The position numbers and the translations under genes were made by a program. A stretch of DNA of 64,000 nucleotides from Aminobacter anthyllidis (GTDB lineage Bacteria > Pseudomonadota > Alphaproteobacteria > Rhizobiales > Rhizobiaceae): NCBI RefSeq assembly GCF_018555685.1, contig NZ_JAFLWW010000001.1, positions 434,001 to 498,000 on the forward strand, written 5' to 3'. Shown piece by piece: positions 31,813 through 41,231 of the stretch (positions are counted from its first letter, which is position 1; the number at the start of each line of letters is the position of its first letter). The notes below the pieces were generated by a model. That model was not told the origin of the DNA and ran no database searches. It worked only from the letters and a program-made list of their open reading frames with translations.

Positions 31813-33603
31813 ATGGCGACTGAAAAGCGGAACTTTCTAGGCGTGAGGCGTTCGGCCACCGGTGTCTCCTGGGAGCATCGCCTGACCGAACGCCAGGACA
31901 TGCTGGCGCTCGCCATCGCCCAGGGGCATGGCGTGCCCGACATCGTCGCCCGCGTGCTCGCCGGGCGCGGCGTGTTGCCCGAGGACACCGAGCGTTTTCT
32001 CGACCCCACCATACGCGACCTGCTGCCCGATCCCGCGTCGCTGACCGACATGAGCAAGGCTGCCGGGCGTATCGCCGATGCGGTCCTGCGCAAGGAGAAG
32101 GTGGCCATCTTCGGCGACTATGACGTCGACGGCGCGTCGTCTTCGGCGCTGATGAGCCGCTTCCTCACGCATTTCGACATCGAGCCCGAGATCTATATCC
32201 CCGACCGCATCTTCGAAGGCTACGGCCCCAACCCCGATGCGATGCGCGAACTCATCGGCCGCGGTGCGCGCCTGATCATCACTGTCGACTGCGGCACCAA
32301 CAGCGCTGCCTCCATCGACGCCGCCAACGAAGCGGGTGCCGATGTCGTCGTGCTCGACCACCATCAGGTTGGCGGGCCGCTGCCGAATGCACGAGCGGTG
32401 GTCAACCCGAACCGCGATGACGATCTCTCGGGGCAGGGACATCTCTGCGCAGCCGGCGTGACCTTCCTGGCCTTGGTGCAGACCGCCAAGGTGCTGCGCG
32501 AGCGATTGCCGGACGCGCCGCGCCCGGACCTGTTGTCGCTGCTCGACCTTGTGGCGCTGGGGACTGTTTGCGACGTCGTGCCGCTGACCGGCGTCAATCG
32601 CGCCTTCGTCGTCAAGGGGCTGCAGGCGATGCGCCAGCAGAACAATGTCGGGCTGACCGCACTTGCTCGCGTCGCCCGCATTGGCGAGCCGATCAACAAT
32701 TTTCATCTCGCATTCCTGCTTGGCCCACGCATCAATGCCGGCGGGCGTATCGGCGATGCTGCCTTGGGCAGCAAGCTGCTTGCCACCGACGATCCGGTGG
32801 AAGCCGGAACGATCGCCGAGACGCTCGACCGCCTGAACCAGGAACGGCAGGCGATGGAGACCGAAATGCTGGCCGAGGCACGCGCCGAAGCCGATGCCGA
32901 GATTGGTGCTGGGCCAGGTCCAGCGGTGCTGGTCACCGCGAGCACCACCTGGCACCCGGGCATTGTCGGTCTGCTGGCCTCGCGGCTCAAGGATCATGCC
33001 CGCCGCCCGGCCTTCGCCATCGCCTTCAATCCGAATGGCACGGGCACTGGGTCGGGTCGCTCGGTCTCCGGTTTCGATCTCGGGCGGCTGGTGCGTGAGG
33101 CGGTCGATGCAGGCTTGTTGGTCAAGGGTGGCGGCCACGCCATGGCAGCCGGCATAACGGTCGAGCGCGCCAGGCTTGGCGAACTGCGCGCCTTTTTCGA
33201 GCAGCGCGCCGCTGCCGACGTATTCCGCCTTCAGGACGAGGAAAGCCTCAAGATCGACGGCGCGTTGGCCGCGGAAGGCGCGACGCTGAACCTTGTCGAT
33301 GCGCTGGAAAAGGCCGGGCCGTTCGGGGCAGGGCATGTCGCACCCGTCTTCGTCCTGCCGCGGCACCGCATCGCCGATGCCAGGCTTGTCGGCACGGCGC
33401 ATATCCGCATCGATCTGCGCTCGGAGAGTGGCGGCCGTGTGCAGGCCATGGCCTTCAGGGCAGCGGAGACGCCACTGGGCGACTTCCTGTTCAGGAATCG
33501 CGATCGCGCGATCCACGTCGCAGGCTCGATTTCAGTCAATCACTGGAATGGTAGCCGCACTGCGCAGTTCAGGATCATCGACGCGGCACTGGCCGGGCCT
33601 TAA
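31813..33603 (+). CDS. recJ: Single-stranded-DNA-specific exonuclease RecJ
   Basis: 596-residue DHH-family 5'-3' exonuclease used in recombination and mismatch repair. Catalytic motifs: FGDYDVDGASS (motif I), TVDCGTN (II), VVVLDHHQVGG (III, the DHH) and LDLVALGTVCDVVPL (IV). DHHA1 motifs follow, WHPGIVGLLASRL and KGGGHAMAAGITV, then an OB-like C-terminus. Length fits the family. It is convergent with the patatin gene, their stop codons overlapping at 33600-33603. Confidence 0.97.
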   Translation: MATEKRNFLGVRRSATGVSWEHRLTERQDMLALAIAQGHGVPDIVARVLAGRGVLPEDTERFLDPTIRDLLPDPASLTDMSKAAGRIADAVLRKEKVAIFGDYDVDGASSSALMSRFLTHFDIEPEIYIPDRIFEGYGPNPDAMRELIGRGARLIITVDCGTNSAASIDAANEAGADVVVLDHHQVGGPLPNARAVVNPNRDDDLSGQGHLCAAGVTFLALVQTAKVLRERLPDAPRPDLLSLLDLVALGTVCDVVPLTGVNRAFVVKGLQAMRQQNNVGLTALARVARIGEPINNFHLAFLLGPRINAGGRIGDAALGSKLLATDDPVEAGTIAETLDRLNQERQAMETEMLAEARAEADAEIGAGPGPAVLVTASTTWHPGIVGLLASRLKDHARRPAFAIAFNPNGTGTGSGRSVSGFDLGRLVREAVDAGLLVKGGGHAMAAGITVERARLGELRAFFEQRAAADVFRLQDEESLKIDGALAAEGATLNLVDALEKAGPFGAGHVAPVFVLPRHRIADARLVGTAHIRIDLRSESGGRVQAMAFRAAETPLGDFLFRNRDRAIHVAGSISVNHWNGSRTAQFRIIDAALAGP

Positions 33604-34565
33604 CCGAGAACGGCCTGTAGCCTGAGGATCTCTTCCATCTGCGCCTTGGTCGCTTCGTAGCCGAGGCGGATAGCTTCGTCAGCGCGGTGGAATTCCGACA
33701 GGCCGATAAGGCCGAGCTTGGGCTGGATCGACAAGTCGGGCGGATCGCCGGCGAGACGGGCGCGTGAAATGCGGTCCTGAATGATGTTGAAGGCTTCGAC
33801 CATCACGCCGGTGATGCCAAGCCGTGCTTCGCGCTCGCTCTGCGTGGCGTTCTCGCCCGGCCTTGCCGGACGCTCGACCACCAGTTCGCCGGCACTGTGC
33901 TTGATGACGGCGGCGCGACCGAACAGGTCGTAGTGCAGGTTGACTGCCACCACCAAGGGCTGTTCGTTGGCGCGGCAGACCGATACTGGAACCGGATTGA
34001 CCAGCGCACCGTCGACGAGCACGCGGCCGTTGCAGGTAACTGGTTCGAACACGCCGGGCAGGGCATAGGATGCGCGCATTGCCTTGATCAGCGAGCCGCT
34101 CGACAGCCAGATCTCATGGCCGGTGCGGATCTCTGTCGCAACGCAGACGAAGGGCTTGGGCAAGTCTTCAAAGGTGACGCTGCCCATATGCTGCTGCATG
34201 CGGGAATCAAGCTTCATGCCGCCGAAAAGGCCGCTGCCGCCGAGTTTGAAGTCGAACAGACCGAAGATGCGTCGCTTGGTCAGGCTGCGGGCGAATTCTT
34301 CGAGTTCGTCGAGCCTGCCGGCGAGATAACAGCCGCCGACCAGCGCTCCGATGGAGGTGCCCGCGATCATGTTGATACGAATGCCGGCTTCATCGAGCGC
34401 GCGCAGCACGCCGATATGGGCCCAGCCACGCGCGGCACCGCCGCCAAGCGCGAGCGAAATGCCCGTGTCTTTTGGCTTCTGGAGATCGTTCGCACCCGTG
34501 CCCGAAGAAAAGCCGTTGGCTTCCCGGACGTTCTGGCGTGAATGGAATGACGCCCACTCGAGCAT
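33600..34565 (-). CDS. Patatin-like phospholipase (RssA family)
   Basis: 321-residue serine hydrolase of the patatin fold. SLALGGGAARGWAHIGVL forms the oxyanion hole, IAGTSIGALVGGCY carries the nucleophile serine and LVDGALVNPVPVSV the aspartate of the Ser-Asp dyad. No signal peptide, so probably cytoplasmic or peripheral to the inner membrane. GGGAGATCGTG precedes the ATG; a GTG one codon upstream is equally possible. It lies 84 bases after hisI on the same strand. Substrate unknown. Confidence 0.9.
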   Translation of the reverse strand: MLEWASFHSRQNVREANGFSSGTGANDLQKPKDTGISLALGGGAARGWAHIGVLRALDEAGIRINMIAGTSIGALVGGCYLAGRLDELEEFARSLTKRRIFGLFDFKLGGSGLFGGMKLDSRMQQHMGSVTFEDLPKPFVCVATEIRTGHEIWLSSGSLIKAMRASYALPGVFEPVTCNGRVLVDGALVNPVPVSVCRANEQPLVVAVNLHYDLFGRAAVIKHSAGELVVERPARPGENATQSEREARLGITGVMVEAFNIIQDRISRARLAGDPPDLSIQPKLGLIGLSEFHRADEAIRLGYEATKAQMEEILRLQAVLG

Positions 34566-34649
34566 CACGATCTCCCTTGTCCCTGAAACAGACTACACCC
34601 GACCCGTATTAAAATCGTGAATCTTTGTGTCGCAGGACACGTAGCCGGT

Positions 34650-35105
34650 TCACGACTTCTTGCGGTAGATGTCATCTGCGTCGAACAAGGGGTGGCTGCC
34701 GTCTGCGCTGAGGATCGCGACGCCGTCCTTTTGCCCCACCGTCCGATAGAAGCAGGAACGCCTGCCTGTGTGACAGGTTGCGTCGTGGCCGGTAACATTT
34801 ACGCGCAGCCACACGGCATCCTGGTCGCAGTCGGTGCGGATTTCGACGACGTGCTGGAAGTTGCCCGAGGTCTCGCCCTTCTTCCACAACGAGCCGCGCG
34901 AGCGCGACCAGTAGTGGGCGATGCCCGTTTCGATGGTTAGCGCCAGGGCTTCGGCGTTCATGTGCGCGACCATCAACAGCATGTCGTCGGTCGCATCGGT
35001 CACGACGGCGGTGACCAGGCCGTTGACATCGAAACGCGGCGTGAACGCCTCGCCCTCTTCGAGCGCGCGCTTGTCGTTGGAAGCTTGGTGAAACTGCAAG
35101 GTCAT
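34650..35105 (-). CDS. hisI: Phosphoribosyl-AMP cyclohydrolase
   Basis: 151-residue enzyme for the third step of histidine synthesis, opening the adenine ring of PR-AMP. Signatures: [31 protein letters not shown] (metal aspartates) and [13 protein letters not shown] (zinc cysteines). It is monofunctional, without the HisE domain found in enterobacterial HisIE, as usual in alphaproteobacteria. It lies 35 bases after folE on the same strand; the folE-hisI-patatin order suggests one transcript. Confidence 0.97.
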   Translation of the reverse strand: MTLQFHQASNDKRALEEGEAFTPRFDVNGLVTAVVTDATDDMLLMVAHMNAEALALTIETGIAHYWSRSRGSLWKKGETSGNFQHVVEIRTDCDQDAVWLRVNVTGHDATCHTGRRSCFYRTVGQKDGVAILSADGSHPLFDADDIYRKKS

Positions 35106-35140
35106 CGCCGGGTCCTAATTCGGGCACCGGCGAAGCGGGA

Positions 35141-35782
35141 TCAGATCCCGCCGCCGCCGGCTCGCACCATGGTCACGAACCGGACCTGCTCTTCGGGGGT
35201 GTCCCGGAAAACGCCGGTGAAGGTGGAGGTCAGGGTCGTCGAACCCTGCTTGCGGATGCCGCGCATGGCCATGCACATGTGCTCGGCCTCGATCATCACG
35301 GCGACGCCGCGCGGATTTAGCACGTCCTGGATGACACCGGCAATCTGCGCCGTCATCGCTTCCTGCGTCTGCAGGCGATGGGCGAAGATGTCGACGACAC
35401 GGGCGATCTTGGAAAGCCCGACGACCTTTCCATCCGGCAGATAGCCGACATGGGCCTTGCCGATGATCGGCACCATGTGGTGCTCGCAATGCGAATGGAA
35501 TTTTATGTCGCGAACGATGACCAGGTCGTCATAGCCGGCGACCTCCTCGAAGGTGCGGCCGAGCTCGTCGGCCGGGCACATGTCATAGCCATTGAACATT
35601 TCGCGGAAAGCCTTGGTCACGCGCTTGGGCGTGTCGATAAGGCCTTCGCGCTGCGGATCGTCGCCGGTCCAGCGCAAGAGTACCTTCACTGCGGCTTCAA
35701 CTTCCGCCTCGGTCGGGCGGTCGGTCGCAGGCCTATCCATATAGGCTGATTGCGGCATCAGCTTCTTTGCAACGGCATCCAT
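35141..35782 (-). CDS. folE: GTP cyclohydrolase I
   Basis: 213-residue type IA enzyme opening GTP to dihydroneopterin triphosphate, the first step to folate. Zinc and catalytic motifs: [20 protein letters not shown] (Cys and His ligands), [19 protein letters not shown] and [19 protein letters not shown] with the second zinc cysteine. The region upstream to 36020 is a divergent promoter region shared with the IscU-like gene; no coding is seen there. Start at 35782 as [18 protein letters not shown]; a downstream methionine is possible. Confidence 0.97.
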   Translation of the reverse strand: MDAVAKKLMPQSAYMDRPATDRPTEAEVEAAVKVLLRWTGDDPQREGLIDTPKRVTKAFREMFNGYDMCPADELGRTFEEVAGYDDLVIVRDIKFHSHCEHHMVPIIGKAHVGYLPDGKVVGLSKIARVVDIFAHRLQTQEAMTAQIAGVIQDVLNPRGVAVMIEAEHMCMAMRGIRKQGSTTLTSTFTGVFRDTPEEQVRFVTMVRAGGGGI

Positions 35783-36020
35783 ATCAGGCGTCTCCAGTAG
35801 CCCCTGTCAGAGCAGGGACGAGTTGAACGGACACAGCCACTTTAGGGACCACCGGAACAGGAGTGCCGTACCCAAAGCTGCTTATCTTGCTCTTCTCCCG
35901 ATGCAGATTCTGCTGCCTTGTCGGGAGGCGAGCGCCACCATTATATATGGGTGACGATGACGAATGAAAGATGCAACCGCGACAAGAGTTGTTCATCGCA
36001 CGTACTCAGAGTGAAAAAAG

Positions 36021-36449
36021 TTGATCGACGACATCTACAACACGAAAATTCTCGGTTTTGCCGGCAATATTGGCCGGCTGGGCCGGCTCGATCACCCCGA
36101 TGCGACAGCGACGGCGCATTCGAAATTGTGCGGATCGACGGTTACGATCAATCTGGCGATGAAGGACGGCATTGTCACTGACTTCGCCCATGAGGTGAAA
36201 GCCTGTGCGCTGGGCCAGGCGTCGTCGTCGATCATGGCCGAACATGTCATTGGCGCCAGCGCCGAGGAATTGCGCGCGGTGCGCGACACGATGCTGCGCA
36301 TGCTCAAGGAAGGTGGAACGCCGCCGGAAGGCCGCTTCGGCGACCTGAAGTATCTCGAGCCGGTGCGCGACTACAAGGCGCGGCACGCCTCGACGATGCT
36401 GACCTTTGATGCCGTGGTCGACGCCATCGGTCAGATCGAGCGCAGGTAG
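36021..36449 (+). CDS. IscU/SufU-like iron-sulfur assembly protein
   Basis: 142-residue scaffold-like protein starting at a TTG (MIDDIYNTKILGFAGNI). Two of the three usual cysteines are present, in HSKLCGSTVTI and HEVKACALGQASSSI. The third, expected in an RxxCAxL context, is missing: the matching region reads YKARHASTMLTF. It may therefore be a divergent scaffold or a transfer protein rather than a standard IscU/SufU. It is divergent from folE and overlaps the end of the convergent LysR gene by 19 bases. Confidence 0.85.
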   Translation: MIDDIYNTKILGFAGNIGRLGRLDHPDATATAHSKLCGSTVTINLAMKDGIVTDFAHEVKACALGQASSSIMAEHVIGASAEELRAVRDTMLRMLKEGGTPPEGRFGDLKYLEPVRDYKARHASTMLTFDAVVDAIGQIERR

Positions 36450-37378
36450 GCCGCAGCCAGGCAGTTGTCCAGGATATCGAGGCTTTCGGCGAACTCGGCC
36501 TTGATCCACTCGGCGAAGCACTGTGCCGGCTCGGACAGCTTGGTCAGGTTCTTTGCCACCAGCCAGTAGCCGCCACACACGACGTTGGTTTCGAATGGCT
36601 TGATCAGCGTTCCTGCCTGAAGTTCCTCGTAGACCAGCAACAGGTCGCCAAGGGCGACGCCGTGGCCTAGCATCGCCGCCTGTTTCGACAACGCCGCGTC
36701 GGCCAGCAGCGGCCCACGCTCCGGGACAGGCGCTTCGGCCGCACCTGCGGCTTCAAACCAGCGCGCCCATCCCTGACGGTTTTCCTCGTGCAACAGTGTG
36801 TAGCGGCGCAGGTCGGCAGGAGATTCCAAAGGCGGGCCGGAGGCCAGCAGCGCCGGCGACAAAACAGGCGAATCGACGACAAGCCCCAACAGCTCCGACT
36901 CGCTGCGCGGCCACGAGGTGTTGTGCGCGCTGAAGCGCAAGGCGAGCTCCGCCTGGTCGCTGCGGAAGTCGATCAGCCGCGGGTCGACATCGAGCGCGAT
37001 TTCGATGTCGGGACGCATCTCGCGGAACTTGTTGAGCCGCGGCAAAAGCCAGCTGGCGGCCAGCGCGGGTTCGGCGCTGACACTGACCACCGAAACGGAG
37101 GGCCTTGTCGCCAGTTCCGAAAGCCTTCGGTCGATGTCGTCGAAGCTCTTGACCAGTTGCTGCAGCAGCTTCTGGCCAGGCTCGGTCAGTTCGACACGGC
37201 GGTGGTAACGCACGAACAGCGGCTGGCGCAGGAAGCTTTCCAGCTCCCGTATCTGGCGGCTGATAGCGGCCTGGGTGACAAACAGCTCGTCCGCCGCGCG
37301 GCTGAAACTCAGGTGCCGCCCGGCCGCTTCAAAACTTCTGAGTGCCGTCAGCGGAAGCCGCCCGCGGTTCATTCGCAT
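36431..37378 (-). CDS. LysR-type transcriptional regulator (GcvA-like)
   Basis: 315-residue regulator with an N-terminal winged helix (ALRSFEAAGRHLSFSRAADE; FVTQAAISRQIRELESFLR) and a C-terminal effector domain. Family members usually control a divergent neighbour; here that is the small open frame at 37467 followed by yidD. The intergenic 88 bases would hold the operator, although no clear T-N11-A repeat was identified. It overlaps the IscU-like gene tail to tail. Confidence 0.92.
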   Translation of the reverse strand: MRMNRGRLPLTALRSFEAAGRHLSFSRAADELFVTQAAISRQIRELESFLRQPLFVRYHRRVELTEPGQKLLQQLVKSFDDIDRRLSELATRPSVSVVSVSAEPALAASWLLPRLNKFREMRPDIEIALDVDPRLIDFRSDQAELALRFSAHNTSWPRSESELLGLVVDSPVLSPALLASGPPLESPADLRRYTLLHEENRQGWARWFEAAGAAEAPVPERGPLLADAALSKQAAMLGHGVALGDLLLVYEELQAGTLIKPFETNVVCGGYWLVAKNLTKLSEPAQCFAEWIKAEFAESLDILDNCLAAAYLRSI

Positions 37379-37466
37379 AATCTCAAGTTATCCAAGATGG
37401 ACGTTATACTCGTTTGAAGAGGACGGCTAGAGGCGGTCTAATCCTCCCATCCAAGGAGGCAAAACC

Positions 37467-37631
37467 ATGCCAACGCTCTTCAACGCTTACGCAGAGATGT
37501 TCCGCATCGCGACATTCCAGGGCGACTACCCCATTCGCGGCACGAAGCGCTGCGGCGCCGACCGGCTTCAACTCGACGCTCCGCAACGGCGGTGCCCCCA
37601 CCGCAGGACGGAGCTTGGCTGGCTTGCGTGA
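37467..37631 (+). CDS. Short open frame with strong ribosome site, 54 aa
   Basis: Frame starting MPTLFNAYAEMFRIATFQGD with a near-perfect Shine-Dalgarno AAGGAGG 7 bases before the ATG. The first 25 residues look natural; the C-terminal half is rich in Arg, Cys and Gln and may be a shifted frame, so a truncated or frameshifted gene is possible. It is divergent from the LysR gene and thus a candidate target. Function unknown. Confidence 0.4.
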   Translation: MPTLFNAYAEMFRIATFQGDYPIRGTKRCGADRLQLDAPQRRCPHRRTELGWLA

Positions 37632-37729
37632 CACGGCGCCGCAGCGGCGAGGTGGTATCTGCCGAACATTGCGCCTGCATGTCGGAATGGTCATGTATAG
37701 ACGAAATGACGTTCCGACTGGCGGAGACG

Positions 37730-38092
37730 ATGGACCACGGTCACCAGCACAGACACAGCCCGGTAGCGCTCGGCCGCAATTGGGCCGGTCCTTGGCGCAA
37801 GACGCCGGGCCGGCTGCTTGGCACCTCGCTGGTCCGGCTTTACCAGCTGACGCTTTCGGGCTTCATCGGCAATTCGTGCCGGCACATGCCGACCTGTTCG
37901 GAATATGCGCATGAGGCAATCGCGCGCCATGGTTTATGGGCCGGCGGCTGGATGGGGCTGTTTCGTGTCCTGCGCTGCGGCCCATGGGGAACCCATGGCA
38001 TCGACCGGGTACCCGAGAGCCTTGGCGCGGCCTATGCCTGGTACGCGCCGTGGCGCTATTGGCTGATCGGTCGCCGGACATCGGGGCAATGA
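37730..38092 (+). CDS. yidD: Membrane protein insertion efficiency factor YidD
   Basis: 120-residue protein of the YidD (UPF0161) family, thought to assist YidC-dependent insertion of membrane proteins. The core RLYQLTLSGFIGNSCRHMPT, CSEYAHEAIARHGLWAG and LRCGPWGTHGIDRVPE is complete, with the three conserved cysteines. An amphipathic N-terminal helix is typical. ATG at 37730 is preferred for GGAG four bases upstream; in-frame starts at 37592 and 37706 lack a site. Confidence 0.92.
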   Translation: MDHGHQHRHSPVALGRNWAGPWRKTPGRLLGTSLVRLYQLTLSGFIGNSCRHMPTCSEYAHEAIARHGLWAGGWMGLFRVLRCGPWGTHGIDRVPESLGAAYAWYAPWRYWLIGRRTSGQ

Positions 38093-38251
38093 GCGCGGTC
38101 CGCGCCGCGCAACGCCAGCATATCAGTTAACGCCTATATTTACCGGTTTACGATTTGATCAGGCTAAGACAGTTCAGTCCAAGTTAAGCCATATTCGAGA
38201 CAATTGCCGTCCATAGTCCTTTGGCGCTAACCGACAGAGGATGTCACGACA

Positions 38252-39094
38252 GTGCTTGCTTCATTTCGTCGATCTTCGATCTTCGCGATCCTTACGTTCC
38301 TTGCCGCAGTGCCTCTTGCCCAAGCGCAGACAGCCGCTGCTGACCCGGCGCTGAAGCCGGCGTTCGAGTGCACGCTGATTGTCGACGCCCAAAGCGGCGC
38401 CACGCTTCGCCGCGACGGCGCCTGCGACCGGCGCGTAAGCCCGGCATCGACGTTCAAGGTGCCGTTGGCGCTGATGGGTTATGATTCCGGCATCCTCACC
38501 GACGCGCGCACCCCGCGCTGGGACTACAAGCCAGAGTTCAATGCCGTGAAGCGCGACCACAGGCCCATCGACCCGACGATCTGGGAGAAGGATTCGGTTG
38601 TCTGGTATTCGCAGCAGATCACCCGCAAGCTCGGCAACGATCGTTTTGCCGGCTATGTCGGCAGCTTCGGCTACGGCAATGGCGACATCGCGGGCAATCC
38701 AGGCAAGAAGGATGGCCTGACCCATTCCTGGCTGAGCTCGTCGCTGAAGATCTCGCCTGATGAGCAGGCCAGTTTCATCAGGCGCATTCTCGACCGCAAG
38801 CTCCCGGTTTCGGCCAAGGCTTTCGAAATGACCGAATCCATCCTGCCTGGGTTCGACGCCGGCGACTGGAAGGTGCAGGGCAAGACCGGAACCGGTTGGC
38901 TGACCAACAAGGCTGGCGCCACAAATCGTAACAGGCCGTTCGGCTGGTTTGTCGGCTGGGCCGAAAAGGACGGCCGGAAGATCGTTTTTGCCAGGCTTTT
39001 CGTCAACGAGGGCAGGAGCCCGGTGCTGCTCGGGCCAAAGGTGCGCGCCAACTTCCTCTCCGACCTGCCTGGGCTGATGAAGACGACCAACTAA
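38252..39094 (+). CDS. Class D (OXA-type) beta-lactamase
   Basis: 280-residue exported serine beta-lactamase. The signal peptide ends about residue 26 (LTFLAAVPLAQAQ). All class D motifs are present: STFK at residues 66-69 with nucleophile Ser66 and Lys69, SVV at 115-117, YGN at 141-143, Trp160 and KTG at 211-213. It should therefore hydrolyse penicillin-type drugs, but the spectrum cannot be read from sequence. The start is GTG at 38252. It stands alone between yidD and thrS with host-like base composition and no mobile element nearby, so it is probably chromosomal and intrinsic. Confidence 0.93.
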   Translation: MLASFRRSSIFAILTFLAAVPLAQAQTAAADPALKPAFECTLIVDAQSGATLRRDGACDRRVSPASTFKVPLALMGYDSGILTDARTPRWDYKPEFNAVKRDHRPIDPTIWEKDSVVWYSQQITRKLGNDRFAGYVGSFGYGNGDIAGNPGKKDGLTHSWLSSSLKISPDEQASFIRRILDRKLPVSAKAFEMTESILPGFDAGDWKVQGKTGTGWLTNKAGATNRNRPFGWFVGWAEKDGRKIVFARLFVNEGRSPVLLGPKVRANFLSDLPGLMKTTN

Positions 39095-39117
39095 CCGGTA
39101 CGCTCCATTGAAATGAC

Positions 39118-39145
39118 AACAGCGGCGCTCGAAGCGCCGCTGTTT
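39118..39145 (+). terminator. Strong terminator after the beta-lactamase gene
   Basis: AACAGCGGCGC-TCGA-AGCGCCGCTGTTT is a long near-perfect stem ending in TTT, 24 bases after the stop codon. It separates the beta-lactamase from thrS. Confidence 0.82.
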
Positions 39146-39188
39146 GGCTTTACGAGCCCGAAAACTCCCCCTAAAAGACCCCTCGCTG

Positions 39189-39207
39189 CCGGACGCATCC
39201 GGTTTTT
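39189..39207 (+). promoter_or_regulatory. Terminator-like hairpin in the thrS leader (possible attenuator)
   Basis: CCGGA-CGCA-TCCGG followed directly by TTTTT forms an ideal small intrinsic terminator 43 bases before the thrS start. A second hairpin (CCCGC...GCGGG, about 39213-39230) follows. Since the preceding gene already has its own strong terminator, this one may attenuate thrS. The mechanism is unproven; no convincing leader peptide or T-box was seen. Confidence 0.45.
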
Positions 39208-39249
39208 AACCACCCGCGCTCGTTTGCGGGACTGGATAGGAGAAGAACG

Positions 39250-41223
39250 TTGTCGAATTGCGTTTCCCTGACATTTCCCGATGGTTCCGTCCGCGAATAC
39301 GACGCGGCGCTGACCGGTGCTGGCCTGGCCGAGTCGATCTCGAAGTCGCTGGCCAAGAAGGCGGTGGCCTACGTCGTCGATGGCACCCTGCGCGATCTCT
39401 CCGACCCGCTCGGCAAGTCCGGCAAGGTCGAGATCGTCACCCGCGACGATCCGCGCGCGCTGGAACTGATCCGCCACGATACAGCTCACGTGCTGGCGGA
39501 AGCCGTGCAGGAACTGTGGCCCGGTACCCAGGTCACCATCGGCCCCGTCATCGACAACGGCTTTTACTACGATTTCGCCCGCAACGAGCCTTTCACGCCC
39601 GAGGATTTTCCGGCGATCGAAAAGAAGATGCGTGAGATCATCGGCCGGAACAAGCCGTTCACCAAGCAGGTCTGGTCGCGCGACAAGGCCAAGCAGGTGT
39701 TCCGCGACAAGGGCGAGGCCTACAAGCTCGAGCTGATCGATGCGATCCCCGAGGACCAGAACCTCAACATCTACGCGCAGGGCGAGTGGTTCGACCTGTG
39801 CCGGGGGCCGCACATGGCTTCGACCGGGCAGATCGGCAGCGCCTTCAAGCTGATGAAGGTTGCCGGTGCCTACTGGCGCGGCGATTCCAACAACCCGATG
39901 CTGACGCGCATCTACGGCACGGCCTGGGCTGACCAGGCGCAGCTCGACCAGTATCTGCACATGCTGGAAGAAGCCGAAAAGCGCGACCATCGTCGTCTCG
40001 GCCGCGAGATGGACCTGTTCCATTTCCAGGAAGAGGGACCGGGCGTGGTGTTCTGGCATGCCAAGGGCTGGAAGATGTTCCAGAACCTCGTCAGCTACAT
40101 GCGCCGCCGCCTCGACCAGCAGGGCTACCAGGAAGTCAACGCGCCGCAGGTGCTCGACAAGTCGCTGTGGGAGACCTCGGGCCACTGGGGCTGGTATCGC
40201 GATGCGATGTTCAAGGTGACGGTCGCCGGCGACGACACCGACGATGACCGCGTCTTTGCGCTGAAGCCGATGAACTGCCCGGGTCACGTGCAGATATTCA
40301 AGCACGGCCTGAAGTCGTACCGCGATCTGCCGGTAAAGCTCGCCGAATTCGGCAATGTCCACCGCTACGAGCCGTCGGGCGCGCTGCATGGGCTGATGCG
40401 CGTCCGCGGCTTTACCCAGGACGACGCGCATATCTTCTGCACCGAAGAACAGCTCGCCGCCGAGTGCCTGCGCATCAACGACCTGATCCTGTCGACCTAT
40501 GCCGACTTCGGCTTCGACGAGATTTCGGTCAAGCTGTCGACGCGGCCGGACAAGCGCGTCGGTTCCGACGAGGCGTGGGACCATGCCGAGGAGATCATGA
40601 GCAATGTGCTCAAGACCATCCAGGCGCAGTCGGGCAATCGCATCAAGACCTCGATCAATCCGGGCGAGGGTGCATTCTACGGCCCCAAGTTCGAGTATGT
40701 CCTGCGCGATGCCATCGGCCGCGAATGGCAGTGCGGAACGACCCAGGTCGATTTCAACCTGCCCGAACGGTTCGGTGCCTTCTACATCGGCTCGGACTCC
40801 GAGAAGAAGCAGCCGGTCATGGTCCACCGCGCCATCTGCGGTTCGATGGAGCGTTTCCTCGGCATCCTGATCGAGAACTATTCGGGCCATTTCCCGCTCT
40901 GGTTTGCGCCGCTGCAAGTGGTGGTGGCGACCATCACCTCGGACGCCGACGACTACGCCCGCGAGGTCGTGGCGAAGCTGAAGGCGGCGGGTCTGCTGGC
41001 CGAAGTCGATCTGCGCAACGAGAAGATCAACTACAAGGTCCGCGAGCACTCGCTGGCCAAGGTTCCGGTCATTCTCGTCTGCGGCAAGCGCGAAGCGGAA
41101 GAGGCGAGTGTCAATGTCCGCCGTCTCGGTTCGCGCGACCAGGTGTCGATGGGGCTCGACGAAGCGATCGCCTCGCTGCGCGACGAGGCGACAGCACCCG
41201 ATCGCCGCCGCGCTGTGGCCTGA
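39250..41223 (+). CDS. thrS: Threonyl-tRNA synthetase
   Basis: 657-residue class II synthetase charging tRNA-Thr. An N-terminal TGS domain ([20 protein letters not shown]) is followed by the editing domain with [17 protein letters not shown] and [14 protein letters not shown], then the catalytic core with motif 1-3 segments ([59 protein letters not shown]) and the anticodon-binding domain. The start is TTG at 39250 with GGAG nine bases upstream. Its leader has a possible attenuator and its end a clear terminator. Confidence 0.98.
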   Translation: MSNCVSLTFPDGSVREYDAALTGAGLAESISKSLAKKAVAYVVDGTLRDLSDPLGKSGKVEIVTRDDPRALELIRHDTAHVLAEAVQELWPGTQVTIGPVIDNGFYYDFARNEPFTPEDFPAIEKKMREIIGRNKPFTKQVWSRDKAKQVFRDKGEAYKLELIDAIPEDQNLNIYAQGEWFDLCRGPHMASTGQIGSAFKLMKVAGAYWRGDSNNPMLTRIYGTAWADQAQLDQYLHMLEEAEKRDHRRLGREMDLFHFQEEGPGVVFWHAKGWKMFQNLVSYMRRRLDQQGYQEVNAPQVLDKSLWETSGHWGWYRDAMFKVTVAGDDTDDDRVFALKPMNCPGHVQIFKHGLKSYRDLPVKLAEFGNVHRYEPSGALHGLMRVRGFTQDDAHIFCTEEQLAAECLRINDLILSTYADFGFDEISVKLSTRPDKRVGSDEAWDHAEEIMSNVLKTIQAQSGNRIKTSINPGEGAFYGPKFEYVLRDAIGREWQCGTTQVDFNLPERFGAFYIGSDSEKKQPVMVHRAICGSMERFLGILIENYSGHFPLWFAPLQVVVATITSDADDYAREVVAKLKAAGLLAEVDLRNEKINYKVREHSLAKVPVILVCGKREAEEASVNVRRLGSRDQVSMGLDEAIASLRDEATAPDRRRAVA

Positions 41224-41231
41224 GGCAAGCA

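Noticed and set aside
31837-33516. Long minus-strand open frame opposite recJ
   Set aside because: RecJ motifs on the plus strand are complete; the reverse frame has no domain.
35784-35996. 70-codon minus-strand frame upstream of folE
   Set aside because: It lies in the divergent promoter region, is low in family-like features and has no ribosome site.
39113-39250. Leader peptide beginning MTTAAL upstream of thrS with threonine codons
   Set aside because: No ribosome site, only a few Thr codons, and its start lies before the beta-lactamase terminator; it does not stop before thrS, so it is not a typical leader peptide.
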